Under the pieces are notes generated by a model, which was not told the DNA's origin, did no database searches, and was given only the letters and a program-made list of their open reading frames with translations. A stretch of 52,485 bases of DNA from an uncultured Prevotella sp. (lineage in GTDB: Bacteria > Bacteroidota > Bacteroidia > Bacteroidales > Bacteroidaceae), in NCBI GenBank assembly GCA_900557405.1, contig USSF01000006.1, forward strand, positions 1 through 52,485, written 5' to 3'. Made by a program: the position numbers and the translations under genes. Each line of letters opens with the position of its first letter. Positions within the stretch are counted from its first letter, which is position 1. Shown one piece after another: positions 22,551 to 31,046 of the stretch.

Positions 22551-23624
22551 ATGACAGACAACAAATCTTTGCGTCCGGCCACAAGCCGTACCGACCGTGT
22601 ATTGATGATATACACAGGTGGAACGATTGGCATGGGGCGCAACCCCGCAACGGGGGTTCTGGAGCCGCTGGATTTCAATCATCTCGTCAGCTGTCTTCCT
22701 GAGTTTGCCGCGCTTGAGACGGGAATTGACACGTATCAGTTCACGCCTCCGATTGACTCGAGCGATATGTCACCAAGATTCTGGTCGCAGCTCGTGAGAA
22801 TCATCGTGGACAGGTATGACAAATATGACGGATTCGTGATTCTCCACGGCACGGACACGATGGCATACACTGCCTCTGCCCTATCCTTCATGCTGGAAAA
22901 CCTTACTAAACCAGTTGTACTGACCGGAAGCCAGCTGCCCATCGGACAGCTGAGAACCGACGGAAAGGAGAATCTCATCACAAGTCTTGAGATTGCCTCG
23001 GCACACCACGCGGACGGCACGCCGATAGTGCCCGAAGTGAGCATCTACTTCAACGGACACCTGCTGCGCGGCAACAGGGCCACGAAGATGAGCGCCGACG
23101 GATTCAACGCCTTCGAATCGTACAACTACCCACACCTTGCCGACGCCGGAGTTAACATTATCTATCACGAGGAAAACATTCTAAAACCTGATTACACACA
23201 ACCCCTGATTCCTCATTTTGCAATCGACCCCAACGTGATTGTCTTCACGTTGTTCCCGGGAGTACAGGAACAGATAATACGCCACGTGATTGAAGCTCCG
23301 GAGCTTCGAGCCATCGTGATGAGAACATTCGGAAGCGGAAACGCCCCACACCACCCTTGGCTCATGCGCCTGTTGAAGGAGGCTACAAACCGCGGAATAA
23401 CCGTTGTGAACATCACTCAATGCATCGCAGGAGCCGTGGAGATGGGAAGATACGACACAGGATTCCAGCTGAAGAAGATGGGAGTGGTGAGCGGTCACGA
23501 CAGTACAGTGGAAAGCGCACTTGCCAAGATGATGTTCCTGCAGGGACATTATTCCGACATCAACATCATCAGGGCGAACATGAACCGCAACCTCTGCGGA
23601 GAAGTGACCATACCAAGCGAATGA
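22551..23624 (+). CDS. ansA: Type I L-asparaginase
   Basis: The 357-residue protein hydrolyses L-asparagine to aspartate and ammonia. No signal peptide is present, which points to the cytoplasmic type I form. VLMIYTGGTIGMGRNP holds the first catalytic threonine (TGGTIG), and FVILHGTDTMAYTASALSFM holds the second (HGTDT). TKPVVLTGSQLPIG and the C-terminal GHDSTVESALAKM are also typical. It is divergent from uxaC and convergent with the ferredoxin gene, whose stop lies 16 nt away. The gene name follows the E. coli cytoplasmic enzyme. Confidence 0.94.
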   Translation: MTDNKSLRPATSRTDRVLMIYTGGTIGMGRNPATGVLEPLDFNHLVSCLPEFAALETGIDTYQFTPPIDSSDMSPRFWSQLVRIIVDRYDKYDGFVILHGTDTMAYTASALSFMLENLTKPVVLTGSQLPIGQLRTDGKENLITSLEIASAHHADGTPIVPEVSIYFNGHLLRGNRATKMSADGFNAFESYNYPHLADAGVNIIYHEENILKPDYTQPLIPHFAIDPNVIVFTLFPGVQEQIIRHVIEAPELRAIVMRTFGSGNAPHHPWLMRLLKEATNRGITVVNITQCIAGAVEMGRYDTGFQLKKMGVVSGHDSTVESALAKMMFLQGHYSDINIIRANMNRNLCGEVTIPSE

Positions 23625-23640
23625 CAGTCCGTCACCGGCA

Positions 23641-24417
23641 TCATCTGAAATGATACTGACCCTTGCCGAGGGTCATCCAGCCATAACGTATGGCATGTTT
23701 CGGACAATTGTGATAACAAGCGAAACATGCCATACAGCTATTGTTGTGACGCCACTCCGGTACGGCGCCGGTACCTCCCACGATATTGCCCACGGGGCAT
23801 ACGGAGGCACATCTGCCACACCCCACACAACGGGAGGCATCCACACGAAAATGCTTATCTGTGACAAGATGCCTGACAAAATATCCGCCGAGAAACTGCG
23901 AATTGATTCTCGGCCAGTTGCCTATATGTTCTATCGAAGTGCCCTTCCGGCGCATGGATATGTCATTGCATATCCCTTCGACGCGCTCCTTGGCATCAAG
24001 CAATTTCCTGTTTTCCAGCTTCTTGCTGTCCACATCCATAAACGGCAGCCCCACATACGTGTTGGGCATCACCACATCGTGCGACATATCAATCTGAATA
24101 CCGCGGCCGGCACAGGCGGAAACAAATATATCCATCGCCTGTCCCACTGTGTCTCCCTCCGTGCAGACGGCAAACGTGTATGGGCGCAGCGCAGCGCCAC
24201 TGTCGATTACCAGCCGACCGATGAAGTCAAGAAGCACCCTCGGCGGGCGCCATCCATGAACAGGGAAGCAGAAGCCGAGCACCTCGCCCTCCTCAATACT
24301 ATACGTGCAGCTGCCGCCGACAGCCTCGGCAACATCCACCATCCTCTCATCCAACGGGCCGGCAATGCTCTCTGCCACCCATTTCGTATTTCCTGTGCAA
24401 GACAAATAGAATATCAT
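23641..24417 (-). CDS. EFR1-type ferredoxin/flavodoxin-like protein
   Basis: This 258-residue protein joins a flavodoxin-like N-terminal domain (MIFYLSCTGNTKWVAESIAG, an FMN phosphate loop) to two 4Fe-4S clusters near the C terminus. The clusters are CVGCGRCASVCPVGN and CMACFACYHNCP, each with the Cx2Cx2Cx3C spacing. It has no signal peptide, so it acts in the cytoplasm as a redox carrier. EFR1-family proteins are widespread in anaerobic gut bacteria, with electron partners that are mostly unknown. The promoter region faces that of the deaminase; a TACTTTCG at 24429-24422 is a near-match -7 box just before the start. Confidence 0.88.
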   Translation of the reverse strand: MIFYLSCTGNTKWVAESIAGPLDERMVDVAEAVGGSCTYSIEEGEVLGFCFPVHGWRPPRVLLDFIGRLVIDSGAALRPYTFAVCTEGDTVGQAMDIFVSACAGRGIQIDMSHDVVMPNTYVGLPFMDVDSKKLENRKLLDAKERVEGICNDISMRRKGTSIEHIGNWPRINSQFLGGYFVRHLVTDKHFRVDASRCVGCGRCASVCPVGNIVGGTGAVPEWRHNNSCMACFACYHNCPKHAIRYGWMTLGKGQYHFR

Positions 24418-24439
24418 AGTGCGAAAGTAGGCATTTTAT

Positions 24440-24470
24440 TTTGATAATACAACAAAAAGAGATAACTTAG
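24440..24470 (+). promoter_or_regulatory. Candidate promoter of the deaminase gene
   Basis: TTTG (24440-24443) and TAACTTAG (24463-24470) are 19 nt apart. The -7 box differs from TAnnTTTG at one position. Confidence 0.45.
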
Positions 24471-24515
24471 CGGAAAATTACACACATATCACAAAACAAA
24501 GAAAACAAAAGAACT

Positions 24516-24983
24516 ATGAATGACAAAGAACTTATGATGAGAGCTATCAGGCTTTCCGAGGAAAGCGTGAAGAATGGTGGCGGACCGTTCGGCGCCGTAA
24601 TAGCAAAGGATGGCGAGGTGGTTGCCGAAGCCTCAAACTGCGTTACGCTGCACTGCGACCCTACCGCCCATGCCGAGGTTTCGGCCATACGCAAGGCTGC
24701 TGAGAAAATGAAGACTTTCGATCTTTCCGGATGCTCGATATACACTTCGTGCGAGCCCTGCCCCATGTGTCTGGGTGCTATATACTGGGCACATCTCGAC
24801 AAGATATTCTATGCCAACGACCGCAAGGACGCCGCTGCAATAGGCTTCGACGATGATTTCATCTACAAGGAACTGGAACTTGCGCCCGAGAAGCGCAAGA
24901 AGCCGTCGGAAATCCTGCTGCGCGACGAGGCGAGCAAGGCTTTCCGCATGTGGACGGACAAGACGGACAAGACGGAATATTGA
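24516..24983 (+). CDS. guaD: Guanine deaminase (cytidine-deaminase fold)
   Basis: This 155-residue enzyme closely follows the short GuaD type known from Bacillus, which turns guanine into xanthine. The zinc site is formed by PTAHAEVSAIRKA (His and catalytic Glu) and CEPCPMCLGAIYWA (two Cys). NGGGPFGAVIAKDGEVVAEA at the N terminus and GFDDDFIYKEL in the C-terminal half are typical of GuaD, which favours it over tRNA adenosine deaminase TadA. It is cytoplasmic and acts in purine salvage. It forms a single-gene unit facing a small membrane-protein gene across a strong two-way hairpin. Confidence 0.88.
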   Translation: MNDKELMMRAIRLSEESVKNGGGPFGAVIAKDGEVVAEASNCVTLHCDPTAHAEVSAIRKAAEKMKTFDLSGCSIYTSCEPCPMCLGAIYWAHLDKIFYANDRKDAAAIGFDDDFIYKELELAPEKRKKPSEILLRDEASKAFRMWTDKTDKTEY

Positions 24984-25037
24984 TATCCCGACATGGATAA
25001 AAAGTGAAAAGGAAAGACCGTACTTGAAATATAGACA

Positions 25038-25076
25038 GATTGGAAAGTGGTTCTCTTGTTCCACCACTTTCCAATC
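25038..25076. terminator. Two-way terminator hairpin
   Basis: GATTGGAAAGTGGT (25038-25051) and its exact complement (25063-25076) form a 14-bp stem with an 11-nt loop. It lies between the ends of the convergent deaminase and small membrane-protein genes. Confidence 0.7.
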
Positions 25077-25086
25077 CAAGAATACT

Positions 25087-25239
25087 TTATCTAAAGAACA
25101 GGAAATATACGGCAGCGAGCACTGCAACGACCACCGCCATAATCACAGTCTTTATCATACAGCCTGCGATTTTCTTCACCAACAGAAAGGCTACGAGGAA
25201 GGCTATGATGCAAAACACATAGAATCCGAAGTTTTCCAT
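25087..25239 (-). CDS. 50-residue membrane protein
   Basis: From the ATG at 25239 the frame encodes MENFGFYVFCIIAFLVAFLL, VKKIAGCMIKTVIMAVVVAV and LAAVYFLFFR. This gives two hydrophobic helices separated by a short positively charged turn (KKIAGCMIK), a hairpin topology in the inner membrane. It lies 38 nt before the pseudouridine synthase on the same strand's downstream side and is bounded by the two-way terminator. Its clean hydrophobic pattern and position support a real small gene. Function unknown. Confidence 0.6.
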   Translation of the reverse strand: MENFGFYVFCIIAFLVAFLLVKKIAGCMIKTVIMAVVVAVLAAVYFLFFR

Positions 25240-25278
25240 TATATCTGTAGTTTTTTTACTGATTCAAAATTTATACAC

Positions 25279-26172
25279 TTACTTGAAAATATGGCGGAAC
25301 TGAGCCGGAATCATCGTCTGGAACTCCATAGGCTGGCGCGTCACGGGATGGTAGAAGCACAGCATATAGGCATGCAGACAAAGACGGTGGATAGGGTCGT
25401 CGCCGTTGCCATACTTGATGTCGCCGCATACGGGATGCCCCATATCGGCAGAGTGTACGCGGATCTGGTTCTTGCGTCCCGTCTCGAGCTTGAACTCCAC
25501 CAGACTGTGCTCCGTGGTGCGGTCGAGGGTGCGGAAATGCGTAATGGCATACTTTCCGCCGTTGTCCACAGGCGAAGAATAGGTCACGTATGCCTTGTTG
25601 TCTTTCAACCAGTTCTCTATCGTGCCCTCGTCCTCTTCCATCTCGCCGCTGAGCACCGCCACGTAGCGGCGGTCGAACACGATGTCGTGCCAGTTGCGCT
25701 CCAGAACCTGTTCTGTCTCCATGTCCTTGGCATAAATCATCAGTCCGCTGGTGTCACGGTCCAAACGGTGCACCACGTGCGCCGTACAGCGCTGGCGCGT
25801 CTTCTTGAAATAGTCGTCGAGCACAGCCTTCACGTTGAGCGACCTGTGTCCTGCCGCCATCGACAGAATCCCGATGTTCTTCTCTATCACCACCAGATAC
25901 TGGTCTTCGTATACAATCTTCACGTAGCGGCTCTTCAGCTTGTCGTTGTTGCGCTTCGTCTTGCTCACGTCGATTTTCGTACCCTTCGTCAGTGGGAAGT
26001 CGAACTGCGTAACCACCTTGCCGTTCACTTTTATTCCCCTGCCCTGCAGCGTAGCCTTAATCTTTGAGCGGCTCTCCTTCAGGTTGTTCAGCAGATAGTT
26101 AAGCAGCGTGTCATCCTCGTGCACCTCATAATGTGCATATTCGTTTATGTTCTTATTGAATGTATGTCTCAT
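25279..26172 (-). CDS. RluA-family pseudouridine synthase
   Basis: This 297-residue protein converts uridine to pseudouridine in ribosomal RNA or tRNA. An S4 RNA-binding domain (residues about 20-75: TLLNYLLNNLKESRSKIKAT) precedes the synthase domain. The catalytic motif HRLDRDTSGLMIYAK contains the active aspartate, and TGRKNQIRVHSADMGHPVCG is the second conserved block. The open frame reaches back to 26238, but the ATG at 26172 starts a better fit to the family. Which base it modifies cannot be read from sequence alone. The downstream small membrane protein may share its transcript. Confidence 0.92.
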   Translation of the reverse strand: MRHTFNKNINEYAHYEVHEDDTLLNYLLNNLKESRSKIKATLQGRGIKVNGKVVTQFDFPLTKGTKIDVSKTKRNNDKLKSRYVKIVYEDQYLVVIEKNIGILSMAAGHRSLNVKAVLDDYFKKTRQRCTAHVVHRLDRDTSGLMIYAKDMETEQVLERNWHDIVFDRRYVAVLSGEMEEDEGTIENWLKDNKAYVTYSSPVDNGGKYAITHFRTLDRTTEHSLVEFKLETGRKNQIRVHSADMGHPVCGDIKYGNGDDPIHRLCLHAYMLCFYHPVTRQPMEFQTMIPAQFRHIFK

Positions 26173-26327
26173 CTCTCTTGTATAAATATTGTGCAAAGAT
26201 AATGTAATTCGAAGACAATTCAAAATGGATTCATTCATTTCTTATTCAAGTTTCTGATTTCAAACATAATGACTCTATCCAAACCGAACATCCCCAAGCA
26301 AATCACGGATACGTTTTGCAGAAAAGG

Positions 26328-26361
26328 AAAAGGCAGAGAAACCGTAATGGTCCTCTGCCTT
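26328..26361 (-). terminator. Rho-independent terminator after susF
   Basis: On the minus strand AAGGCAGAG and CTCTGCCTT form a 9-bp stem followed by TTCCTTTTC. It lies 55 nt beyond the susF stop and closes the susCDEF unit. Confidence 0.75.
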
Positions 26362-26415
26362 CTTCCTAACTAATGCAGTCTATGCATTAACATTGTAAGA
26401 TTATCAATATTACCT

Positions 26416-27864
26416 TTATTTAATCTCTCCAGTGTTGTTCTTGAAATCAAGATAAGCCTTCTGACCGGCAGTAACGCTTACGCGCTTCTGGTCGCCGCCG
26501 TTGCCACGGAAGGCAATCTTTCCGTCGAACACCATAAACTCTGTCTTCCACCAGTCAGTGCCAAGATTTACGCACATGCGCAGCTCCTTGGCGTTGCTCA
26601 CGAAAGCAGGAGAAACAAATTTGCCGTTCTCGTCTGCAGGTACAGAGAACAGGTTCTCAGCCTTACAGTCCCAGTTTCCGATTGCATCGCCCTGCAGATA
26701 TACGTTAGGTTTCAGAACTCTCACCACGCGGCTGTCGCCGTTTGTCACGTGCAGCAGATACCATCCGGCATTGCCCACCTTCAGATTGGTTCCGTCAACA
26801 GTGATACCAGCTCCGGCTTCGTCTTCGACCTTAGCTTGACCACCGAAGTCGTTGGCCCAGGCAGCCTGAGGAGCAAACTTGAACTGCTCGCCGGCATGGA
26901 GATAAATGATTGTCCAGAAGTCGGTATCAGAACTATGCACTCTCACGAGCGGTTTCCAGTCGGACTCAACTTTTCCCCAATTATAGTTGCTGCCTGTGAG
27001 GTAAAGCTTAGGGTCCTTCAAACCGGTCACGCTGTATGTTCCCTCAAGCATATTGAACTCAAGCTTGTATTTGCTGAAGTCTGACGAAGCCTTGAATGTA
27101 ATGTTGCCGCCCTCGTTCTTGTAAGAGAACTTGCCAGCAGCATTGTCTGGTGTGGCAGAGAGCACATTGTCCCATGACTCCACGTCAGAACCGTCGGCCT
27201 TGAATCCGCTCTGCGGAACGACTTTGAGTTCAACTGTCACGTCGCCTGGAGACGGGATGGTAACGCTGAACACAGGGTCGGCATAAGGATCGCCGCCGCC
27301 ATTCACCAGCTTGTATTCATCCTTGCGCTGCTTTGACCAGTCGTCGAGAGAGCCTACAAGATAATAAGCATTGTCGATGAACGGAGCCTTCGGAGTGGCA
27401 ACGACAGAAATCTCGCCTGCATCAACAAGCAATGCCTGTCCGTTTGACATAACGTCAGAATAGACATGTCCCTTGAACTCGCGTGCAACAGGCTTGCTGC
27501 CGTAAGCCGTAACGATAGCCGCCTGCAGGTCGGCAGTCTGCACATTTCCGTCGCTGGAAGCGCTCACTTCCTGCTCGTCCATTTTCTGAGCCAGGCTTTC
27601 ATCGGCCGGAGTGAGGATGATACGCGAATTCTTAAGCGTTGTGTTTTCCGGCAGGGCTGCCTCGGAGAGAGTGAAGAGCTTCACCTGCTCACCGGCATTT
27701 GCCAAATCCACGGCTCCCGTTGCCGTTGCGGCGAAGCCCGGTATTGTGATGGCGTCCTCCGGACCGTTATGCTGCGGATTAGCCCAGTCGTCGTAGTCGC
27801 CGTTGCAGCTGGCGAATGCGAATCCTGCCAGTGCGAACAAGCTATATAATAATGACTTTTTCAT
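26416..27864 (-). CDS. susF: SusF-type starch-binding outer-membrane lipoprotein
   Basis: The 482-residue lipoprotein has its lipobox cysteine at C20 (FAFASCNGDYDDW). The SusE/SusF N-terminal domain is followed by repeated starch-binding modules with the pattern 'xYLxGSxxxW' and 'GEQFKFAPQAAWANDFGG', then a last module ending in the conserved 'AGQKAYLDFKNNTGEIK'. In Bacteroides thetaiotaomicron SusF sits on the cell surface and binds starch without cutting it. Its place at the end of the susCDEF order supports this name, though SusE and SusF are similar and could be swapped. The gap to susE (132 nt) contains short GACTAATAGG repeats. Confidence 0.88.
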   Translation of the reverse strand: MKKSLLYSLFALAGFAFASCNGDYDDWANPQHNGPEDAITIPGFAATATGAVDLANAGEQVKLFTLSEAALPENTTLKNSRIILTPADESLAQKMDEQEVSASSDGNVQTADLQAAIVTAYGSKPVAREFKGHVYSDVMSNGQALLVDAGEISVVATPKAPFIDNAYYLVGSLDDWSKQRKDEYKLVNGGGDPYADPVFSVTIPSPGDVTVELKVVPQSGFKADGSDVESWDNVLSATPDNAAGKFSYKNEGGNITFKASSDFSKYKLEFNMLEGTYSVTGLKDPKLYLTGSNYNWGKVESDWKPLVRVHSSDTDFWTIIYLHAGEQFKFAPQAAWANDFGGQAKVEDEAGAGITVDGTNLKVGNAGWYLLHVTNGDSRVVRVLKPNVYLQGDAIGNWDCKAENLFSVPADENGKFVSPAFVSNAKELRMCVNLGTDWWKTEFMVFDGKIAFRGNGGDQKRVSVTAGQKAYLDFKNNTGEIK

Positions 27865-27996
27865 TGTTGTTTGGTTTTAGTTGTTTGAGGGATTATCGGT
27901 GGGTCTAAAAGGACTAATAGGCTGATAGAACCGATAGGACTAATAGGGCCGAAAATCCCTCTTGATTTCAGTTTTTCAATCTTTCAATCTTTAATT

Positions 27997-29193
27997 TTAC
28001 TTCACTTCTCCAGTCCACTTGTCGAAGTCGATGTAGAGCTTCTGTCCTGCAGTACACTTCACTGCGTAGTCGGCACCGAAGTCCTTCTCCCATGAATCCT
28101 TAGGATTAGCGAAGAAGAGTGAGCCTTTGAGCAGCGTGAACTCAGAATCATACCATGCAAAGCCTGGAATCTTCACGGATGCACGCAGCTCGCCGCCGGC
28201 AAGGAATGCCGGTGAAACCCACTGACCGGAAGCATCGGCAGGAGCCGTGAGCTTGAAGCTGTCGTTGAACTCCCATACACCGTTGTTCACATTACCGATG
28301 AGGTAAACCTCTGCCGGATAAACTGTGAGGTCGTAGGAAATCTTCTTACCATCGGCACTTATCTCTGCCTTGAAGAGGAGTGTGTACCATCCGCCCTTGG
28401 CAACCTTGATGTTGTTGTTGTCATCCGTATTGCAGGTGATTCCGGCTTCAGCCATATCGTTCACGCTGCGCAGGCTTGTATAATCAAGATAATTGCCCTT
28501 GGCATCGCCCCACTTGAAGTTTGCGTTGTCCGGCACATATATGATTGTCATATAACTGCTCATAGAGTTGGAGAGATGCGGCACGACCTTCCAGTCATTC
28601 CATGGATTCTGGATTGAAGAACCGATGACGTAGATGTTATCCGGATATGTTACATCAGGTGCCTTGTATTCAGCATGAACCTTAGGCAGGGTGATGAAGT
28701 TGGAGTATGTCTCACCGAGATGCAGATTTGCACTGCCATTGATTACGGCACGCAGACGGATGTAAATCGGCAATACCGCCGGCACAGTCGACTCATCAGG
28801 ATGTGCAGCCAGATAGAGATCCGCCACGGCACTGTTGAGCTCGCTGCCGCTCACCTGCATATTTGCCTTAGGATATGAAGAGGCAAGTTCCTTGAACTGG
28901 GCATCTGCATTACCCTGTGTAAAACTCTGGTCGAGCGAAACCTGCACATAGTAGTCTACCACGTACGGCACGTTGCCGCCATAGTTAGGCTGCGAACAGG
29001 TGAGGTTCACGCTTTCAGACCTTGCCAGGTCATACGTATTGTTCTCGGCATAAGCCGGAGTGTTGAGCACGAATCCTTCGGAAACATGACTCAGGTCGAG
29101 CGTCGGGTTACTGTCGTCGTCCTTATCGCACGAAGCGAAAAGCATAGGCAGTGCCAACAGCACGGGCATCATTATTCTATATATTGATTTCAT
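27997..29193 (-). CDS. susE: SusE-type starch-binding outer-membrane lipoprotein
   Basis: The protein has 398 residues from the ATG at 29193, giving a lipobox with C22 (LPMLFASCDKDDD). The open frame continues 20 codons upstream but would displace the signal. The N-terminal SusE domain (EGFVLNTPAYAENNTYDLAR, SVNLTCSQPNYG) is Ig-like. Two starch-binding modules follow (IYVIGSSIQNPWNDWKVVPH and VYLIGNVNNGVWEFNDSF), ending AGQKLYIDFDKWTGEVK. The last module is clearly related to that of SusF. It sits at the cell surface with SusC, SusD and SusF and helps capture starch. Gap to susD is 46 nt. Confidence 0.9.
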   Translation of the reverse strand: MKSIYRIMMPVLLALPMLFASCDKDDDSNPTLDLSHVSEGFVLNTPAYAENNTYDLARSESVNLTCSQPNYGGNVPYVVDYYVQVSLDQSFTQGNADAQFKELASSYPKANMQVSGSELNSAVADLYLAAHPDESTVPAVLPIYIRLRAVINGSANLHLGETYSNFITLPKVHAEYKAPDVTYPDNIYVIGSSIQNPWNDWKVVPHLSNSMSSYMTIIYVPDNANFKWGDAKGNYLDYTSLRSVNDMAEAGITCNTDDNNNIKVAKGGWYTLLFKAEISADGKKISYDLTVYPAEVYLIGNVNNGVWEFNDSFKLTAPADASGQWVSPAFLAGGELRASVKIPGFAWYDSEFTLLKGSLFFANPKDSWEKDFGADYAVKCTAGQKLYIDFDKWTGEVK

Positions 29194-29239
29194 GATACGT
29201 CTTCTATTTTTGTTTATGAATCTGTTTGCTGTTCTCTGA

Positions 29240-30946
29240 TTAATAATCCGCATTCTGGGTCAAGTTCTTGTTGCCGGAAATCTCGCCAGCAGGGATAGGA
29301 TAAATCCAGAAGTGGGGGTCAACGCCACGTCCGCTCTTCTGTCCGCCCTTGAAGCTCCAGAGATACTTGCTGCCCGTGTAGAGGCCGAAACGGTTGAGGT
29401 CGCTGCGGCGGCGTCCTTCGAGATAGAACTCGCGGCACCACTCGTCGATGAGCAGACCCTCTGTCACACTTGGTGACAATGCACGATTTGCACGGCCCTC
29501 AAGCTCATTGATGTCGCTGAGTCCGAGGTCACCCTCACCCAGGCGGAACTTTGCCTCGGCACGTGTGAGATAGATTTCAGCGAGACGGAACAATGGCACG
29601 TCGGTATCGCAGAAGTTTTCGCCATGTACCTTGCCGTTGTCGGAGCGCATGTTGGTCCACTTCACGATGGAGAGTCCGTTGAGGAAACCTGTTATTTCCT
29701 TATCCGGCTCCAGAGTGCGCAGGTCATTGCCGTCGGCACCGCCCACACCGGCATAGAATATGGCGCGGTCGTCTTTGGCTGCTGCAAGAATCTGCTTCGT
29801 GCTTCCGCCGAGCTTCTCGTCCATAGAGAGGATATCTGCCTCGGTCAGCTTGGATGCGTCAATCTTGTTGTCCTTGATGTATGCTGCATAGTCGTCAGAG
29901 CTTGCCATAGGAATGTCGAGTGCAGGGAAGAATTTCTGGATAAGGTCCTTTCTGGCGAAGATACACTGCCATGGGTTTGTTTGATAGTAGTAAGGCATAC
30001 CGCTCTTGCGCGTACCGTTGATGAGCATCGTGGTTGCGCCGTGGTTGCGGGTCTTCAGTCCGTCCTGACGGATAGGGAAGATTATCTCCTTCATAGCCTC
30101 TGGGTTCTCGTCGTTGTCGGCCATGAAGAGCTGCTGGTAACCTGAATATCCGTTCTTCTCAGCCCTTGAGAGGTCATAGGCACCAGACTCCAGAATCTTG
30201 TCGCAATACTGCTTTGCCTTTGCATAATCCTTCACTGCTCCGTCTGTATACATCTCGGAATTGAGGGCAAGGCGTGCGTGGAGTGCGTATGCAGCTCCGC
30301 GGTCGGCGCGTCCCCAGTCCTGTGCCGTGTGGTATGCTCCCACATCCTTCAGTATCGGTTCGATGGCTGTCAGCTCCTCGTCAATCCATTTGTAGAGGTC
30401 TGCGCCAGACTTTTCTACAGGCAGTTCGGTGTTGTATTCAGTCTTGAACGGTGCCTTGTGGAAGAGGTCAAGGAAATAGTAGTAGTTCAGGGCGCGCAGG
30501 AAGCGCACCTCGGCGATTATGTCGTCAGACATTCTTCCTGTCTCGTAGCTGATGAACTGGTTGTAGAGCGTGATGTCGTATATCAGACGTTGGTAGCACC
30601 AGTTCACACGCGTTGAACCTGAGTTCCATGCCATGTTCGTAATAGGCGCAATATCATCGTCTTTCTGCCATGCCCAAAGGATTTCGTCGGAGTTGAGCTC
30701 CTGCAGGTTGAACACTGTGCGGTAGAATCCGCTCTCTCCTTCATCCACGCTGAGGTCAGAACTGCCGTCAGGACCTTTCTGTCCGGTGAGTCCGAGGGTA
30801 GCGTATTGCTTTGCCAAAAGCTGTTTGGCATCGTATGTATTTGATGACTGCGGGTCGATTGGCGAAATGTTCAGTTCGTCGGTGCAAGAAGCCATACCGA
30901 GCGAAAGCAGAGCCAATGCAGCAGTCTTGATTGCTATATGTTTCAT
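29240..30946 (-). CDS. susD: SusD-type glycan-binding lipoprotein
   Basis: The 568-residue lipoprotein (C21 in LLSLGMASCTDELNISP) is the lid of the SusCD transporter. It has the RagB/SusD fold: helical TPR-like N-terminal half (AEVRFLRALNYYYFLDLFHKAPF) and the conserved C-terminal block FRLAEIYLTRAEAKFRLG, followed by LIDEWCREFYLEGRRRSDLNRFG and a typical end with YPIPAGEISGNKNLTQNADY. The start at 30946 is chosen because it gives a proper lipoprotein signal. It lies 100 nt downstream of susC in the same unit. Confidence 0.95.
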   Translation of the reverse strand: MKHIAIKTAALALLSLGMASCTDELNISPIDPQSSNTYDAKQLLAKQYATLGLTGQKGPDGSSDLSVDEGESGFYRTVFNLQELNSDEILWAWQKDDDIAPITNMAWNSGSTRVNWCYQRLIYDITLYNQFISYETGRMSDDIIAEVRFLRALNYYYFLDLFHKAPFKTEYNTELPVEKSGADLYKWIDEELTAIEPILKDVGAYHTAQDWGRADRGAAYALHARLALNSEMYTDGAVKDYAKAKQYCDKILESGAYDLSRAEKNGYSGYQQLFMADNDENPEAMKEIIFPIRQDGLKTRNHGATTMLINGTRKSGMPYYYQTNPWQCIFARKDLIQKFFPALDIPMASSDDYAAYIKDNKIDASKLTEADILSMDEKLGGSTKQILAAAKDDRAIFYAGVGGADGNDLRTLEPDKEITGFLNGLSIVKWTNMRSDNGKVHGENFCDTDVPLFRLAEIYLTRAEAKFRLGEGDLGLSDINELEGRANRALSPSVTEGLLIDEWCREFYLEGRRRSDLNRFGLYTGSKYLWSFKGGQKSGRGVDPHFWIYPIPAGEISGNKNLTQNADY

Positions 30947-31046
30947 AATAAATAAATTATTCTTTATTGCTTTTTTCTTGCTGACTTGTCCACCCGTCAA
31001 CGTGCCTTTTCCCCGACACGAGGACGTGAGTACCTGTCAACTCGCT

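Noticed and set aside
23357..23653. Plus-strand 98-residue frame within asparaginase
   Set aside because: Shifted-frame shadow of the asparaginase gene with arginine/histidine-rich composition.
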